Assembly: GCA_034770075.1 (NCBI GenBank)
Contig: CM068380.1
Coordinates: 86,078,112-86,142,111 of the forward strand
DNA length: 64,000 nt
Reading direction: 5' to 3'
DNA from: Aralia elata
Lineage: Eukaryota > Streptophyta > Magnoliopsida > Apiales > Araliaceae
Below the pieces are notes generated by a model. It had not been told where the DNA came from. It did no database searches and saw only the letters and a list, made by a program, of their open reading frames with translations. A program made the position numbers and the translations under genes. Shown piece by piece: positions 1 to 11,666 of this stretch (position 1 is its first letter; every line of letters starts with the position of its first letter).

Positions 1-917
1 ATTCAGTAATCATGAAATTATCTGGGCACTTAATAAGACCTTTTTTATATACTCTCTTTGTTTTAAAATTAAAGATACACTTTTTTTAGTTTATTTCAAA
101 ATTAGAGATACATTTCTATTTTAAGACTATAAAGTGACATGATTTTTCTAATTTGTCACTACTTTTTTACTATATATCACTTTCAATATCACACCACCCT
201 AACTAAATTCCTAGCTAATACTAAGCTTATATTTAAGAACATAAAATTATTTTTAAAAATCTTCGGTTTGTTTGATGGCTTAACGTATTTTTTGTTTTAC
301 GCCCTGTAACTCTTTCGATCTCAATGAATTATTCTTTTCGCAGAGGTCAATTTTTTGTTGGTTGATCTAATCAGATCCCAGACACGCGAAAATTCAGCTT
401 GAGAGAAATATAAGGTTCTCTGATGCTTCACGGACGATCGTTCGCAAGATGTAAGAATATTTGTTTTAACTTATTGAGAATAAGTTATAAGTGGTGTATA
501 ATGTAGTAATGTACATGTTCCCTTTTAAAGCACACATGAAAAAGTTAAACAGCTTATTTTTCGATAGCTCGTCTTTAAAACGAACTGTTTAAAATAGGCT
601 GCCAAATGGAATGCCCCAAATTACTAAATAAGTTGCTAATTAAACTGATAAAATAAATTATAAGTTGCAATAACCAGGGCCATAATTATTTATTACTAAT
701 TACTATAATGACTTCTTTCCAACGAGTATTTCTCCTTGTATTCTTTCACTAATTTTGTTAGATGCTCAGACGTAATTAAATGCAAGTCTTTGTACTGTTT
801 CGAAAAAATAAACAAATTGTAGCAAGTTGGAAGTTTGTAACATGCATTCTGGGTCCCTTTCTGCCTCTTGCTCTTATTACTTGAAGAGGGCATTAAATAT
901 ATACTCCAGGAGCAGCA
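1..917. other. AT-rich intergenic DNA
   Basis: No gene is supported here. The first ~130 bases resemble a decayed end of a plant MITE, with a run reading CTCTTTGTTTTAAAATTA followed by AGATACA motifs like those of the Stowaway-type elements elsewhere in the window. Short open frames are random AT-rich frames. Confidence 0.5.
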
Positions 918-1719
918 TTAATTATGGACACTATTTAAATCAGTATATTTATCGCTATTTAAGTTAAAATTTAACACCCAAGATTATATTAAAAAACATA
1001 CCTTCTACTACTAAGAGTAGTTGAAGGCAAAGAAATTAAATATCTTCCGCTACTCTTGATAGTTGAAGGAATAATGTCATAAATGTCTCTACTTTTGTTA
1101 AATTTAAATAATTTTAATGTATTTATTTGTAATATAATTTATGTTAATTAAATCAAATTGTATTACAATATAGAGTTTAGATTTTAACTAATCTATAATT
1201 AACAATATTAAGTTTTATTACTTAAGAAATTATTTATACAAATAAATACATTGAATATAATTAACAAATGTTAAATTTTATTACTTAAGAAATTATTTAT
1301 ACAAATAAATACATTGAATATAATTGACAATATTGAATTTTATTATTTAAAAAATTATTTATATAAATACATTGAATATAATTAATAATTTTAAATTTTA
1401 TTATTTAAAAAATAAATACATTAAATATAGTTGGCAATGTTAGATTACTTGAGAAATAAATTATACAAATAAATACATTGAATATATTTGACAATGTTAG
1501 TACTTAAGAAATTATTTATGCAAATAAATATATTGAAACTATTTAAATTTAACTAAAATAAAGGCGTTTAGGACATTACTCCTGCAGCTACCAAGAGTAG
1601 CGAAAGGTATTTAATTTTTTTGCCTTCATCTACTCTTAGTGCAGAAGGTACGTTGTGAGCGTTGAATCTTGGCTTGGACGGTGGAAAATGCACTAGTTCA
1701 AATAGTGTTCATAGTTAAT
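918..1719. mobile_element. Non-autonomous DNA element with ~200-bp inverted arms
   Basis: Two arms, about 918-1130 and 1510-1719, are reverse complements of each other with scattered mismatches. Each carries the small palindromic motif CTACT..AGAGTAG next to GAAGG. No coding capacity is seen. The centre holds a tandem array (separate entry). Central words such as ACAAATAAATACATTGAA recur in the element at 39.5 kb, so I infer one family. Exact ends and target duplication are not resolved. Confidence 0.65.
1195..1550. repeat. Tandem array, ~60-bp unit
   Basis: Four to five diverged copies of a ~60-bp AT-rich unit containing TTTTATTACTTAAGAAATTA and AAATAAATACATTGAATATA. The array occupies the middle of the inverted-arm element and probably arose by internal expansion. 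Confidence 0.75.
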
Positions 1720-1903
1720 ACTAATTATGAATCACTCTTCATACATATGTAAGTATAAGTGTATAAATAAAATATATCCTTTTTTGTTTTAAAATTTAAA
1801 TTATTATTAATTTTTTAAAATTAATTAAGATATTAATACATGAGATTGGATAAAATTATTAAAAGGTTCGACTTATTATACATTTCTAAAAGAATTATCA
1901 TTA

Positions 1904-2803
1904 ATAATTATCGGTCCGGATCACCTGTCCCAATAAAGAGATGGTGTCATGTGATAATTTTTTAATATTATTTTTATATAATAAATTAAAAAATTCAATC
2001 AAAACAAAAAAAGAAAAGAAAAAAGAAACCACTATAATTTGTTTTCCACCAAATTATTGTTTCCATAATAAACAACTTTTATGATTTCTTTTTAATCATC
2101 TTTTATAGGACGGGGAGTACATTCCAGCCCTTCTAACTTTCATATATTTAAATATTTTGTCTCATATACAGATTACATTCTTTTTTACTGCTTCAAATTT
2201 TCATTACGTTTTTCATAAATTCATAAAACTTTTCATTATGTTTTTAATATTATATATATATATATATAATTTTATGTGTTTATGTATTTATTAGAATTGT
2301 GTTTATATTTGAATAATTGTATATTACGCCTTAATTCCGTTGTATAAAAAGAATACTACTTTGATTTAATTAAATTAAATTTTATTAATTTTCTTTAAGA
2401 AGAACAAAGGGTTTTTCTTTTTTCAAATGTTTTTTTAGTATTCGTCCTCTCCTATTTCAGTTGGATTACCGCAAAAAAGGCAAAATAAAAATAAAAAACT
2501 AATACATGTATGCACCTAAATAGATTTGAAATTTTCATTTTGTTTCTCATTAAAATTATTAAATTTTATCAATTGAATGTATTTTAGTTGATTTAATAGG
2601 TTAAATAGGAATTGAATTTGGAAGGAAGTAAATTTTTTTTATTATGGAAACAGTAATTGGGTGGAAAAAATTATAGTAGTTTCTTTTTTTATTTTGATTG
2701 AATCTTTTTATCAATAACAAAAAATATCACATGATACGATCTCTTTGTTGAGATAAGAAATGAGATATAATTTGAGACAAGTGATCCAAACACAATAATT
2801 ATT
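1904..2803. mobile_element. Inverted-repeat element, ~900 bp
   Basis: The left arm (about 1904-2078) and right arm (about 2632-2803) are reverse complements. Shared landmarks are GGATCACCTGTCYC, AGAGATxGTxTCATGTGATA, the purine-rich run before ACTATAATTT, and TTTCCATAATAA. The right arm has an extra ~25-bp segment. The ~550-bp centre is AT-rich and non-coding. This fits a non-autonomous DNA transposon. I could not fix the ends or a target duplication. Confidence 0.6.
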
Positions 2804-3106
2804 TACCTACAAACAAAAAATTGGCGTAAACATTTTCAATATTTATATCATTTTCTAATAAAAACAAAAAACCTAGTGATAGGTGACCGTCGAGCATAAA
2901 GTTTTAGTTGGTTGTACATATTGAATAGGCAATAACTACGAACCCAGCACCAACCATTGCTACTTTCTTCTCAATTAAAATCCCCTTTTTTTAACCAGGA
3001 AAAAAAAAAAAAAAAACCACAATAAAGTTCCTGGTCTTTCCCACTCCCTCAATCCGCCCCATAAACACACTGAATAAAGATCCCAGAAGATTGAAAGAAA
3101 AGAAAA
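2804..3106 (+). promoter_or_regulatory. Upstream region and leader of the hydrolase gene
   Basis: A 17-base A tract (about 3000-3017) is followed by a pyrimidine-rich stretch and a purine-rich leader directly before the ATG at 3107. No TATA box stands out with confidence. The inverted-repeat element ends only ~300 bp upstream of the start codon. Confidence 0.4.
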
Positions 3107-4647
3107 ATGGTGAACTTTTTAGAAGCGTATAATTTATTAATCAGGTGGCTCATGCAAATGGCTGGTGTGATACCCCACACAGTAGAGATTAAGCCAGGCA
3201 CAGCCATGAAGTTCTGGGTTCCCACTGAAACCATCAACAAATCCAAAAATAACAAAACTACCACCACCACTATCCGTAAACCAAGTAAACCAGTTGTAGT
3301 ACTCCTTCACGGGTTTGCAGCTGATGGCATTGTAACATGGCAGTTCCAAGTTGGTTCCCTCACCAAGCACTACTCTGTTTACGTGCCAGACCTCCTTTTC
3401 TTTGGTGGCTCAACCTCTGACAAGCCGTACCGGTCACCCACTTTTCAGGCCGAGTGTATCGTGGAAGGGCTAATGAAGTTGGGAGTTGACAAGTGTACAG
3501 TGGTGGGGTTCAGTTATGGGGGTATGGTGGCGTTTAAGATGGCAGAGTCGTACCCGGACTTGGTTCGAGCCTTGGTGGTGACTGGTTCGGTCCTGGACAT
3601 GACTGACTCCATCAGTGATGCCATGCTTCATAGCTTAGGGCTATCTTCGTTAGCCGAGCTGCTGTTGCCAACTTCGGTGAAGGGGGTCAAGGCGCTTCTC
3701 TCTGTTGGAGCTCACAAGAAGCTTTGGTTCCCTGATCGATTTCATAAGGATTTTCTTGAGGTAGTTTTTTAAGTTACTAGTACTACTCCCTTCCTGCGTC
3801 CCCCTAAAAATAGTCTTATTTACAAAATAAAAATAAAAATTAGGACTTACTTTAATTTGATTCATGTTTATTCTTAAAACTAATAAACACTGACAGGATA
3901 AAAAAATTATGATAACAAATTAGAGAATATTGTGTTTTTCGTATCTCTACCGATAGAAAGAGAGGACTCATTTTTAAGTACATTCAAATTTGCAATCCTA
4001 AATCAATGACTCATAAATGCTTCTTATTGATAGGTGATGTTCAGCAACAGAAGGGAGAGGGGTGAACTACTTGAAGGTATGATTGTTAGCAACACTGATA
4101 CTACCGTCCCCAATTTTCCGCAGGTATCAAACAGAATCCCCAAATTTATATCTGATTTTTGTTCCTCTGCCATACTCGTTAAAAGATGTTGCATGGTCAT
4201 ATATCCAACTTGTCGATGGATTTTTGTGTAGAGAATACATCTTTTATGGGGAGAAAATGATCAAATTTTCAAGTTCGAGCTTGCCCAGAAAATGAAGGAG
4301 TAAGTCTCTATATTTTATACACTAAGGAAGGGCCGGCCATGGAGTTTATTTCTTAATTACTCGATTAATTTCACTACTCCCAGACACAATAAATAACAGA
4401 TACTGATTAAAATGTAGCAAACTGCTAAAAAAAAAAGTGGGTAATATTAGAAGACTTGCAACTTGCAAGCCATACTGATATTAATTATAGCATTGCTTAA
4501 TGTGATAACAGGCAACTTGGTGACAAGGCAACATTTCGAGGCATAAAGAAGGCAGGTCACCTGGTTCACTTAGAAAGACCCTTTGTCTTTAATAAATGTC
4601 TCAAGCAATTCCTTGACTCCCTGCAATCAGATGAAGCAAAAAAGTAG
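3107..4647 (+). CDS. Alpha/beta-hydrolase fold protein (four exons)
   Basis: Exons are 3107-3760, 4034-4123, 4232-4299 and 4512-4647. All three introns have GT/AG ends and keep the frame, giving 315 residues. The first ATG follows an A-rich leader. Family features: oxyanion-region HGF at residues 68-70, nucleophile elbow GFSYGG with Ser136, acid Asp258 in WGEND, and catalytic His287 in GHLVHLERP, so the triad is complete and in the usual order. Length matches the plant alpha/beta-hydrolase group that resembles epoxide hydrolases and monoglyceride lipases. There is no obvious signal peptide, but residues 8-22 are hydrophobic. A Thr run at 51-55 is a small lineage-specific insert. The substrate cannot be read from the sequence. 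The adjoining DNA contains no related gene. The first exon alone hits a stop just after the donor, so an unspliced message would encode a truncated protein without the acid and histidine. Confidence 0.93.
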
Positions 4648-7039
4648 CAATGTTAGTTTCATTAATTCCACATTTTTCATTAAGTATTCCGTTTAATATA
4701 TAACATTTTCATGTTTCTAAGAAAAAAGAAACTCCATATATAAATATATGTACGTGTGTTTGTGTGTTAGTTTCTGAGCAATAAATGTAAGCTTTAGTGT
4801 TTACTGAGTTGAATAAACTTTCTCTGCTCTGCGTCCGCCATGGGAACGAAAGTTTTGAACTGAAGTTCAATGGTTATCTTCCTCCGTGTCTCCATCTTCG
4901 CCTTTTCCTTATTTTGGTCCTTTTTCAACCATTTGAACACATTAAAAAGTGCAAGCAAACTGCGTGTAACACCAAATTGGCAAAAAAAAAGAAGGAGATT
5001 CATAGAAGGACAGAGACAAATAGAACTTTTACGCATTTTCGTTAATTCATAAAAATAATTTATACATCTCAATCGAAAAAGAATCAAGAGAAAAAGATAA
5101 TATGCTTGAAAAACATAACGCAGAAGATATGTCTTGAGCAACAATGTCATCCGAAAGAAAAAAAAATAAAATAAAAATCCTTGCAATGTTCTTCCTAATT
5201 TCAGGGACCCATAAAAGCTGAAACTAGTGTATAGACACCATATAGTAAAATTTGGTTACACGTGCCCATGCACATGCACTCTCACACACACGGGGACCAC
5301 ATACACTGTTCCAAGTCAGAAGTAAGGTTGCAGTCATTTGACATTTTACAGAGGAATGTAGCTAAACTGCCACTCCTGTAAACATTGATTACGTCATCCT
5401 AAAGGGCAAGCCCAAATTGACTTGTTCACAGGAGCCTAATTCTAATTTTTAGGGCCAAGATTGCTTGCCAGACTCCAAATTTTCTTTCTATATAAGCCTT
5501 CATAGCAACTAGTAAATTTAATTTATTCTAGTGTACTATTTATTTAAGCACCTTAAATAATCTGTAAAAAAGTATTCCACAATGTATAAATTCGTTTATA
5601 ACAGTATTTGCTCGATGTTAGTACTTACTACTTACTACTGTTTAGAAAAATAACTGCATCTCCTTCACGAGTAATCGTCTAACAAACAAATATGCAAGTA
5701 TCATGTTATTTTATATTTTTAAAATTAAAAATATATTTTTAATTTATAATGCGCCGCTACTTATACTTATGTTCTAGGTAAATTGAATAATACCTTGTTA
5801 TGACTATTATCTTGTAAATTTAATGATATGTTTAGAAAAGTAAAAAAAATGTTTTGAAAATGTATATGGAGTGATTACACTTTTCTATACTGTTCGCCTA
5901 ACAAAGTTTAGATACAATTATATATATTCTAAGAACACATCAAAACCTAACAAATACTTGTACTCCCTTTTCTAGTCCCAATTGATATATATACACACCC
6001 TTCACTCCTCAGTTCCAAAATATATTAAGTAGTAGTAATACCTAATTATGACGTGTGCATAACATTAAAAAGTTGATTGGGACTTTTTTTTTCTTTTTTT
6101 TTCCTTTATTTTCTTGCCATAGTTTAAAGGGTAATTTTTAATACTTATGTCTTCAATTAATTTATATTTTAAAGTAGTTTAAAGACTTTTATTGTGTGAG
6201 CTACATATTATCCATATTATTAACTATTAAGAAAGAGAAAGAAAAATAATCATTCACTCACTTTTCTTTTCTTTTTTTCTCTTAAGGCTGTCTAACACTT
6301 TAAAGCTCATTAGACATTAGCTACGTATAAGAGGAGTGAAAAATAAATACTTACCTTTTCTCTCCAACTTTCTATCTTTTTTATCTTACTTTTCTCTCTT
6401 TCTTATCTTAAGCTTATATGTAACTCATTTAAAACTACAAGTAAATCCCTCAAAACAAATCAATAGACAATTTTATTTTATTTTTATGAATGAAAACAAA
6501 TTTGTGGTGCGGTGTAGTAAAGTAAAACACTTTTAGATATAGAGTTGGCTACAAAAAAATTTTTTATAAAAAAATTAAAATAATATTTTATTTGTTTATA
6601 ACAATTTAAGGATAATTTTAAGATAAGTATATGGTAATGTGGTATAAGATTTTATTTTTTTTTGGTCAAAAGTGTCGGAGTTAGAAACACAATTTTTTTT
6701 ACTTTAGTTAAAAGTGTATTTGAATCCAAATTTACACTATTAAAAATAGTGCTTTAGAGAATTATCAAATATCAAAAATACTTATATATTTCATACGAAG
6801 GTGTTTTTAATATATACCCAAAAGTTCCCCAAATAGCTCTTAATTTAAGTACTAGGCGCCATTTTTACCCATTTAATATATAGATAGACAGTTTAATGTA
6901 CAAATAAAATTATCCAATCTATTACGACCTAATTAATGAATAGCCAAACTCTTTTTTTTGGAGCAGTGGTTAGCCTAACTCACCTATTTACCACTCTAAG
7001 CCAATGAATGAAGTTCAAACTTGACTAAAATAAGAATGT
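4648..7039. other. Intergenic DNA
   Basis: It holds the 3' flank of the hydrolase gene and then ~2 kb of AT-rich DNA. Open frames here have no recognisable domain and low-complexity composition. A polypyrimidine/purine-rich patch lies at 6225-6425. I see nothing else supportable. Confidence 0.5.
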
Positions 7040-7453
7040 ACTCCTAAGGATGTAAATCCCACTAAACGGTTCGGACTCGATTTGAAAAAATGCATGTGAG
7101 ATTCGGATTCGTGAATAATGTGATTCAAATCTGAGCATAACAAATATTTCGAATAAAAATACAAGTAAAATCTTAATAAAGTTATACTTGACTCATTTAT
7201 GATTCAAACTAGTCAAATTTTTAATTGTAATTCGGTACATACTCGGTTGATACATATTCGAGTGGATATTCGATACATTCCCTTATAATACATACAAAGA
7301 TAAAATTAGGATAATTAATTATTATTTTTTATTTTGTTTTTATTTTTAATTGTGAGTTTTATTTATAAAGTGAATTGTAAATATATTTTCTCATTTCTAG
7401 ACAAAACAATAAGTTTAATTTATAATAATATGTATTATAAAGTTAGTTACTAT
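7040..7453. mobile_element. Left part of an older repeat split by a solo LTR
   Basis: This segment and 10598-10747 look like two halves of one element. The left half begins near AAGGATGTAAAT and the right half ends in ATTTACACCCTTAT, its near reverse complement. Both halves are full of TTCGAA/ACTCG-type words. The 3.1-kb LTR interrupts them with a clean target duplication, so this repeat is older. Confidence 0.5.
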
Positions 7454-7956
7454 TGTGACGCCCCCAAAATAGGTCCACACAACTCATTTTGAGTCGCCAA
7501 AAATATTCTACAAAATACAAATACAAATACGAATTTTTCCATTTACAACTAATATTTGTAGTGCAAAATACGACAACACAATACAAATACATCTTAAATT
7601 CTCAATACACTTATTGTCACACTAATAGTAAGGTATTGAGACACTTCTAATATCTCGGACCATCACTCCATTCCCCGGCTAGTCCCCGCTACACTCTCTT
7701 TTCCTGAGGAGAACAATGGAACAAAAAGGAAAAGGGTGAGCACAAATAGCCCAGTAAGAAATATCATGACTAAGATAATGAAGAATAATAAAAATTATCT
7801 TTAGCCTTCAACAGAATTAAATCAGAGATTTAAAGATATTTTAATTGTTTAACAACAACAATTGCAGCGGAACCAACAATCCATTAGAAGAGTCAAGTAG
7901 ATTATAATATCTACCATCTTCTATAAATTAAAGGATCACCACCAATATTTTATCCC

Positions 7957-8150
7957 TGTAACACCAATCAACAATTCATGTTCAACAGCCTCTCTTTGCA
8001 CTACATGCCAAAGATATTTATTTGTAACACCAATCAACAATTTATTATTCAACAGTCTCTCTTTGCACTACGTGCCAAAGATATTTATTTGTAACACCAA
8101 TCAACAGTTTCAACAGCCTCTCTTTGCACTACGTGCCAAAGATATTTATT
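7957..8150. repeat. ~65-bp tandem repeat inside LTR copy 1
   Basis: Three copies of a 61-70 bp unit containing GTAACACCAATCAACA and CTCTCTTTGCACTACGTGCC. The second LTR has two copies in the same place (43022-43153). More diverged units with CTTTGCACTACGGGCC continue to about 8325. Confidence 0.85.
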
Positions 8151-8739
8151 TGTAACACCACCGGTCATGATCACGCCAAACGCCAGTTCATCTTTGCACT
8201 ACAGGCCAAAGAGAACTTTCACTATGCGCCTTTGTTTGTAACACAAAAAGTCATGATTATACCAATACACAGTTTGGTCAAAATCATGTCACGCCAGTTC
8301 ATCTTTGCACTACGGGCCAAAGAGAACTATCACCACAATTTAAGTATGAGGATGAGGATGATGACAATGATACAGTGAGATTAAGGATAAGAAAAGCTCT
8401 ATAATTTAATCAGTATCAAAGATTGACCAAATTGCCAACACGATGACCAAATTGTGGAGTCAAATTCAAGAATGATATTCAAGAAATTATTTCATGCTTC
8501 AACTATAACGTATAAAATGAAATAGAAAGATTCAAGCGAAAAGATATTAGATGAAGCACAAACTATTAAAGATATTCTACTAATTTTCAGGGATTTTCTC
8601 CATTTAAAAATAAGGTTTTGGAAACAAACAAAGATTTCTTATCTTAAATGGAGAAATGTGAAAGAAAAAGATATCCCTTAAAGACTACAAAAGAAATGAT
8701 ACGTTATACGAGTATAACAGAATATATGAAACTGCAAAC

Positions 8740-9085
8740 GGATTTTCACCCGTCATGCGATAATTCGCGTAGACATGTTATTTCCACAAAAGATTAATAA
8801 GTAATGAATACAAAGGGTTATTCACCAGGTACGACATTCGTACATACAGGTTATCCCCACAGAATAATAAGGAATTAATACAAAAGGATATTCACCAGGT
8901 ACGACACTCGTACATACAGGTTATTCCCACAGAATAATAAGGAATGAATATAAAAGGATATTCACCAGGTACGACACTCGTACATACAGGTTATTCCCAC
9001 AGAATAATAAGGAATGAATATAAAAGGATATTCACCAGACATGCGTCATACCGCACGGACAGGTTATCCCCACAAATTAATATAG
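8740..9085. repeat. ~70-bp tandem repeat inside LTR copy 1
   Basis: About five copies of a ~70-bp unit, typified by GGATATTCACCAGGTACGAC and ACAGAATAATAAGGAATGAA. The outer copies are diverged and the central ones nearly identical. The matching array in the second LTR is 43735-44085. Confidence 0.85.
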
Positions 9086-9439
9086 AATGAATAACAACCT
9101 TTATGAGTATAATATCACTTACGAGCATGAAAGCAAATGATATTATATATGAGTATGAAAGAAATGATATTCCCTACCTTTGTTAACAAGTGACTGGATG
9201 TTACTTTCTATGAAGTTTACTAACTTGGACAATACTAGTATTCTCACAAATACTCAGAATAGCCTAGCACACTAAGAGAACTTAAGAAATTTAGAGAGAG
9301 AGAAAGTATAAGCAATGAAGGTGTGAAAATTTCTTAAGCAAACCCTCCTTATTTATAGAAAAATCAAAGTGAGGGTATTTTGGTCTTTTCCCCAACTTTT
9401 CTTGGTTTATTACGCTTATACCCTTGACATATTCTTTTA

Positions 9440-9640
9440 ATATCATCCATCCATTTTTTCTTCCATTTATATCATCCATCCATTTTTTCTTCCATTTATA
9501 TCATCCATCTATTTTTTCTTCCATTTATATCATCCATCCATTTTTTCTTCCATTTATATCATCCATCCATTTTTTCTTCCATTTATATCATCCATCCATT
9601 TTTTCTTCCATTTATATCATCCATCCATTTTTTCTTCCAT
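9440..9640. repeat. 29-bp minisatellite, ~7 copies, in LTR copy 1
   Basis: The unit is CATCCATCCATTTTTTCTTC plus CATTTATAT. Seven near-perfect copies lie here, against about three in the second LTR (44440-44515). Because 29 is not a multiple of 3, three units (87 bp) give a repeating open frame that looks like a protein but is an artefact of the minisatellite. Confidence 0.9.
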
Positions 9641-10597
9641 TATCAAAAGATAATTCCATTATCAAAAAGATAAAACCATTACATAAAAAAACAACAACTC
9701 CATTATCACAATAAATCCCTTTTTCTGTATTATTGTGTTAAATGTATTAATATCACAGATAGCATATACTCACAATACTGACAACCAGATTATTTCCAGG
9801 GAAGAGGGGGTCTTTCATAAAAATGGCGCGTAATTAAATAACCCCTTTCCTTGACAGAATTTCTAGACATTGTCAATAATGTTAAAATATCCTATCAAAT
9901 GATATGAGTTACAGTGTCGTGACAAATAGTAAAATATATTATGCAGATGCTATTTAACAATTATTGAATCAAGATACTGTGCAATTGCTACTTTATCAAT
10001 TATTGAATCAATAATATAAAACACTGTGCAACATCGTGAGCTACTGTGGAATAACGTGTTTTACTGTTCTTTTTATCATCGGGTATTTCAACAGTTATCG
10101 GTTAAAGTTTTGCCGCCAATTTCTATCACTTTCTATATCCGACAATTAACCCGTTATGGGGCCCACTATCGTTGACAATATTGCCATTTTGGCGCCGTCG
10201 TACGGTACCGAATATAATATTTCCCGACAGAAAGAATATTATCCGACAGAAGGAATATTCCCCGACATACTAGTTTGACTTTTTTTTCTTGTATAAATGA
10301 ATAGTATATTTGTATGAATAGTACTTTCGTATTTATACCGTATAATTTTCGTATCCAGCTTATATAAATGTTATGACGTAATTTGAAGATCGAAGAAAAT
10401 GTAAAAGCGTTTTAACGTGAATAGTACCCCATGAATAGTGATTGCGTGAATAGTGATTTAGCGTTATTACTAGACATCTCAATTGTCATATTTCACTAGT
10501 AACTTTATCATTATCGATTTAACACCTTTCTGTTTAAAATAATAATAAGAAGAAAATTAAATTCTATTTATTAAAATTTTCGGGGTCTTACAACTAT

Positions 10598-10747
10598 GTA
10601 TAGACTCGTATTCGAACTTAAATTCGAAGTTCGCGAGTAGTTTGTATAAATTCGAGCCGAGTTGAATCTGAATAGAGTTTTCTAAATGCAATTCAAATCT
10701 GAGTCGAATTTGAGTATGACCTCCATGTACTCATTTACACCCTTATG
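10598..10747. mobile_element. Right part of the older repeat split by the LTR
   Basis: It continues the sequence style of 7040-7453 and ends in ATTTACACCCTTAT, the near reverse complement of the start of the left half. It begins directly after the ACTAT target duplication of the solo LTR. Confidence 0.5.
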
Positions 10748-10771
10748 TACTTTATATGTTATAAATTATAG

Positions 10772-11657
10772 GCTTAAATATGGAATAATATCCTGAACTT
10801 TTAATATTTTTTCACTTTGGGAATTGTATTCTCATTTTTTTCAATTAGGGGATTAAACTTTTAATTTTTTTTCCACTTTGGAGATTGTCTTCTCAATTTT
10901 TTCAATTAGGGGATTAAACTTTTATTTTTTTTTCATTTTGGGGATTGTTTTCTCAATTTTTTCAATTAGAGGATTAAACTTTTAATTTTTTTCGACATGG
11001 CAGCGACACGTGACTAAAAAAATACTTATGTGTAATATTGAGTCTCATTTTAATATTTATTCAATTAATTTTTTATACCAAAAAGGGTAAATATAAGACC
11101 ATTATTAATTTTAAAGTAAATTATTATTATTATAATTTTAATATAAAACCATTATTAATTTTTAAGTAAATTTAATGATAATTTTACTCTTTTGGTAAAT
11201 TATTAATTATTAATTTTAATTTTTTTGGTAAATTTAATGTTTTAAATTAAAGTAAATTTAATGACAATTTTTTAAAGTAAAATTAATAATAATCTTATAT
11301 TTATCATTTTTGGTACAAAAAATTAATCAAATAAATATTAAAATGAGACTCAATATTACACAAGTGTTTTTTATTCACATTTCGATGTCATGTCATCAAT
11401 TTTTTAATGCTACACTATCAATTTATACGTAATCAGAAAATTTTAAGATTTTAATTCTCTAATGAAAAAAATTGAGAAGACAATCCCCAAAATGGAAAAA
11501 AAATAAAAGTTTAATTCCCTAATTGAAAAAATTGAGAAGACAATCCCCAAAGTGGAAAAAAAATTAAAAGTTTAATCCCCTAATTAAAAAAATTGAAAAG
11601 ACAATCCCCAAAGTGGAAAAATATTAAAAGTTCAGGGTATTAATCCATATTTAAGCC
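10772..11657. mobile_element. Mutator-like foldback element, 886 bp, 9-bp duplication
   Basis: The ends are GGCTTAAATATGG and its reverse complement CCATATTTAAGCC. They are flanked by the perfect 9-bp direct repeat TAAATTATA (10763-10771 and 11658-11666). Nearly the whole element is two inverted arms. Each arm contains three to four copies of a ~60-bp unit with CACTTTGGGGATTGT and CAATTAGGGGATTAAAC; further in come ATTGAGTCTCATTTTAATAT and its complement. Long inverted arms plus a 9-bp target duplication are the signature of non-autonomous Mutator-like elements. It has no coding capacity. It sits against the older repeat ending at 10747. Confidence 0.85.
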
Positions 11658-11666
11658 TAAATTATA

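Larger units (their letters stand above)
7454..10592 (-). mobile_element. Giant solo LTR, copy 1 (3,139 bp)
   Basis: It starts TGTGACGCCCCC and ends GGGGTCTTACA, so both ends are TG..CA with short inverted termini. It is flanked by the perfect 5-bp direct repeat ACTAT (7449-7453 and 10593-10597). Read on the minus strand it begins TGTAAGACCCCGAAAATT, a start I associate with large plant Ty3/Gypsy LTRs (Tekay or Tat-like); that family name is from memory. No gag-pol, primer site or polypurine tract lies beside it, so it is a solo LTR left by LTR-LTR recombination. It contains three tandem arrays (separate entries). A second copy lies at 42448-45374. Relative to that copy it has ~110 bp extra near 10150-10260, bounded by CCGACA repeats. 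Confidence 0.85.

Noticed and set aside
4794..5186. 130-codon minus-strand frame with hydrophobic N-terminus
   Set aside because: The composition is that of translated A/T runs (FYFFFF, LLLILF) in the 3' flank of the hydrolase; no conserved motif.
9424..9714. Long repetitive open frame (ISSIHFFFHLYHPS-type)
   Set aside because: It is the translation of the 29-bp minisatellite in the solo LTR; three units are 87 bp, so any frame stays open. The other LTR copy does not preserve it.
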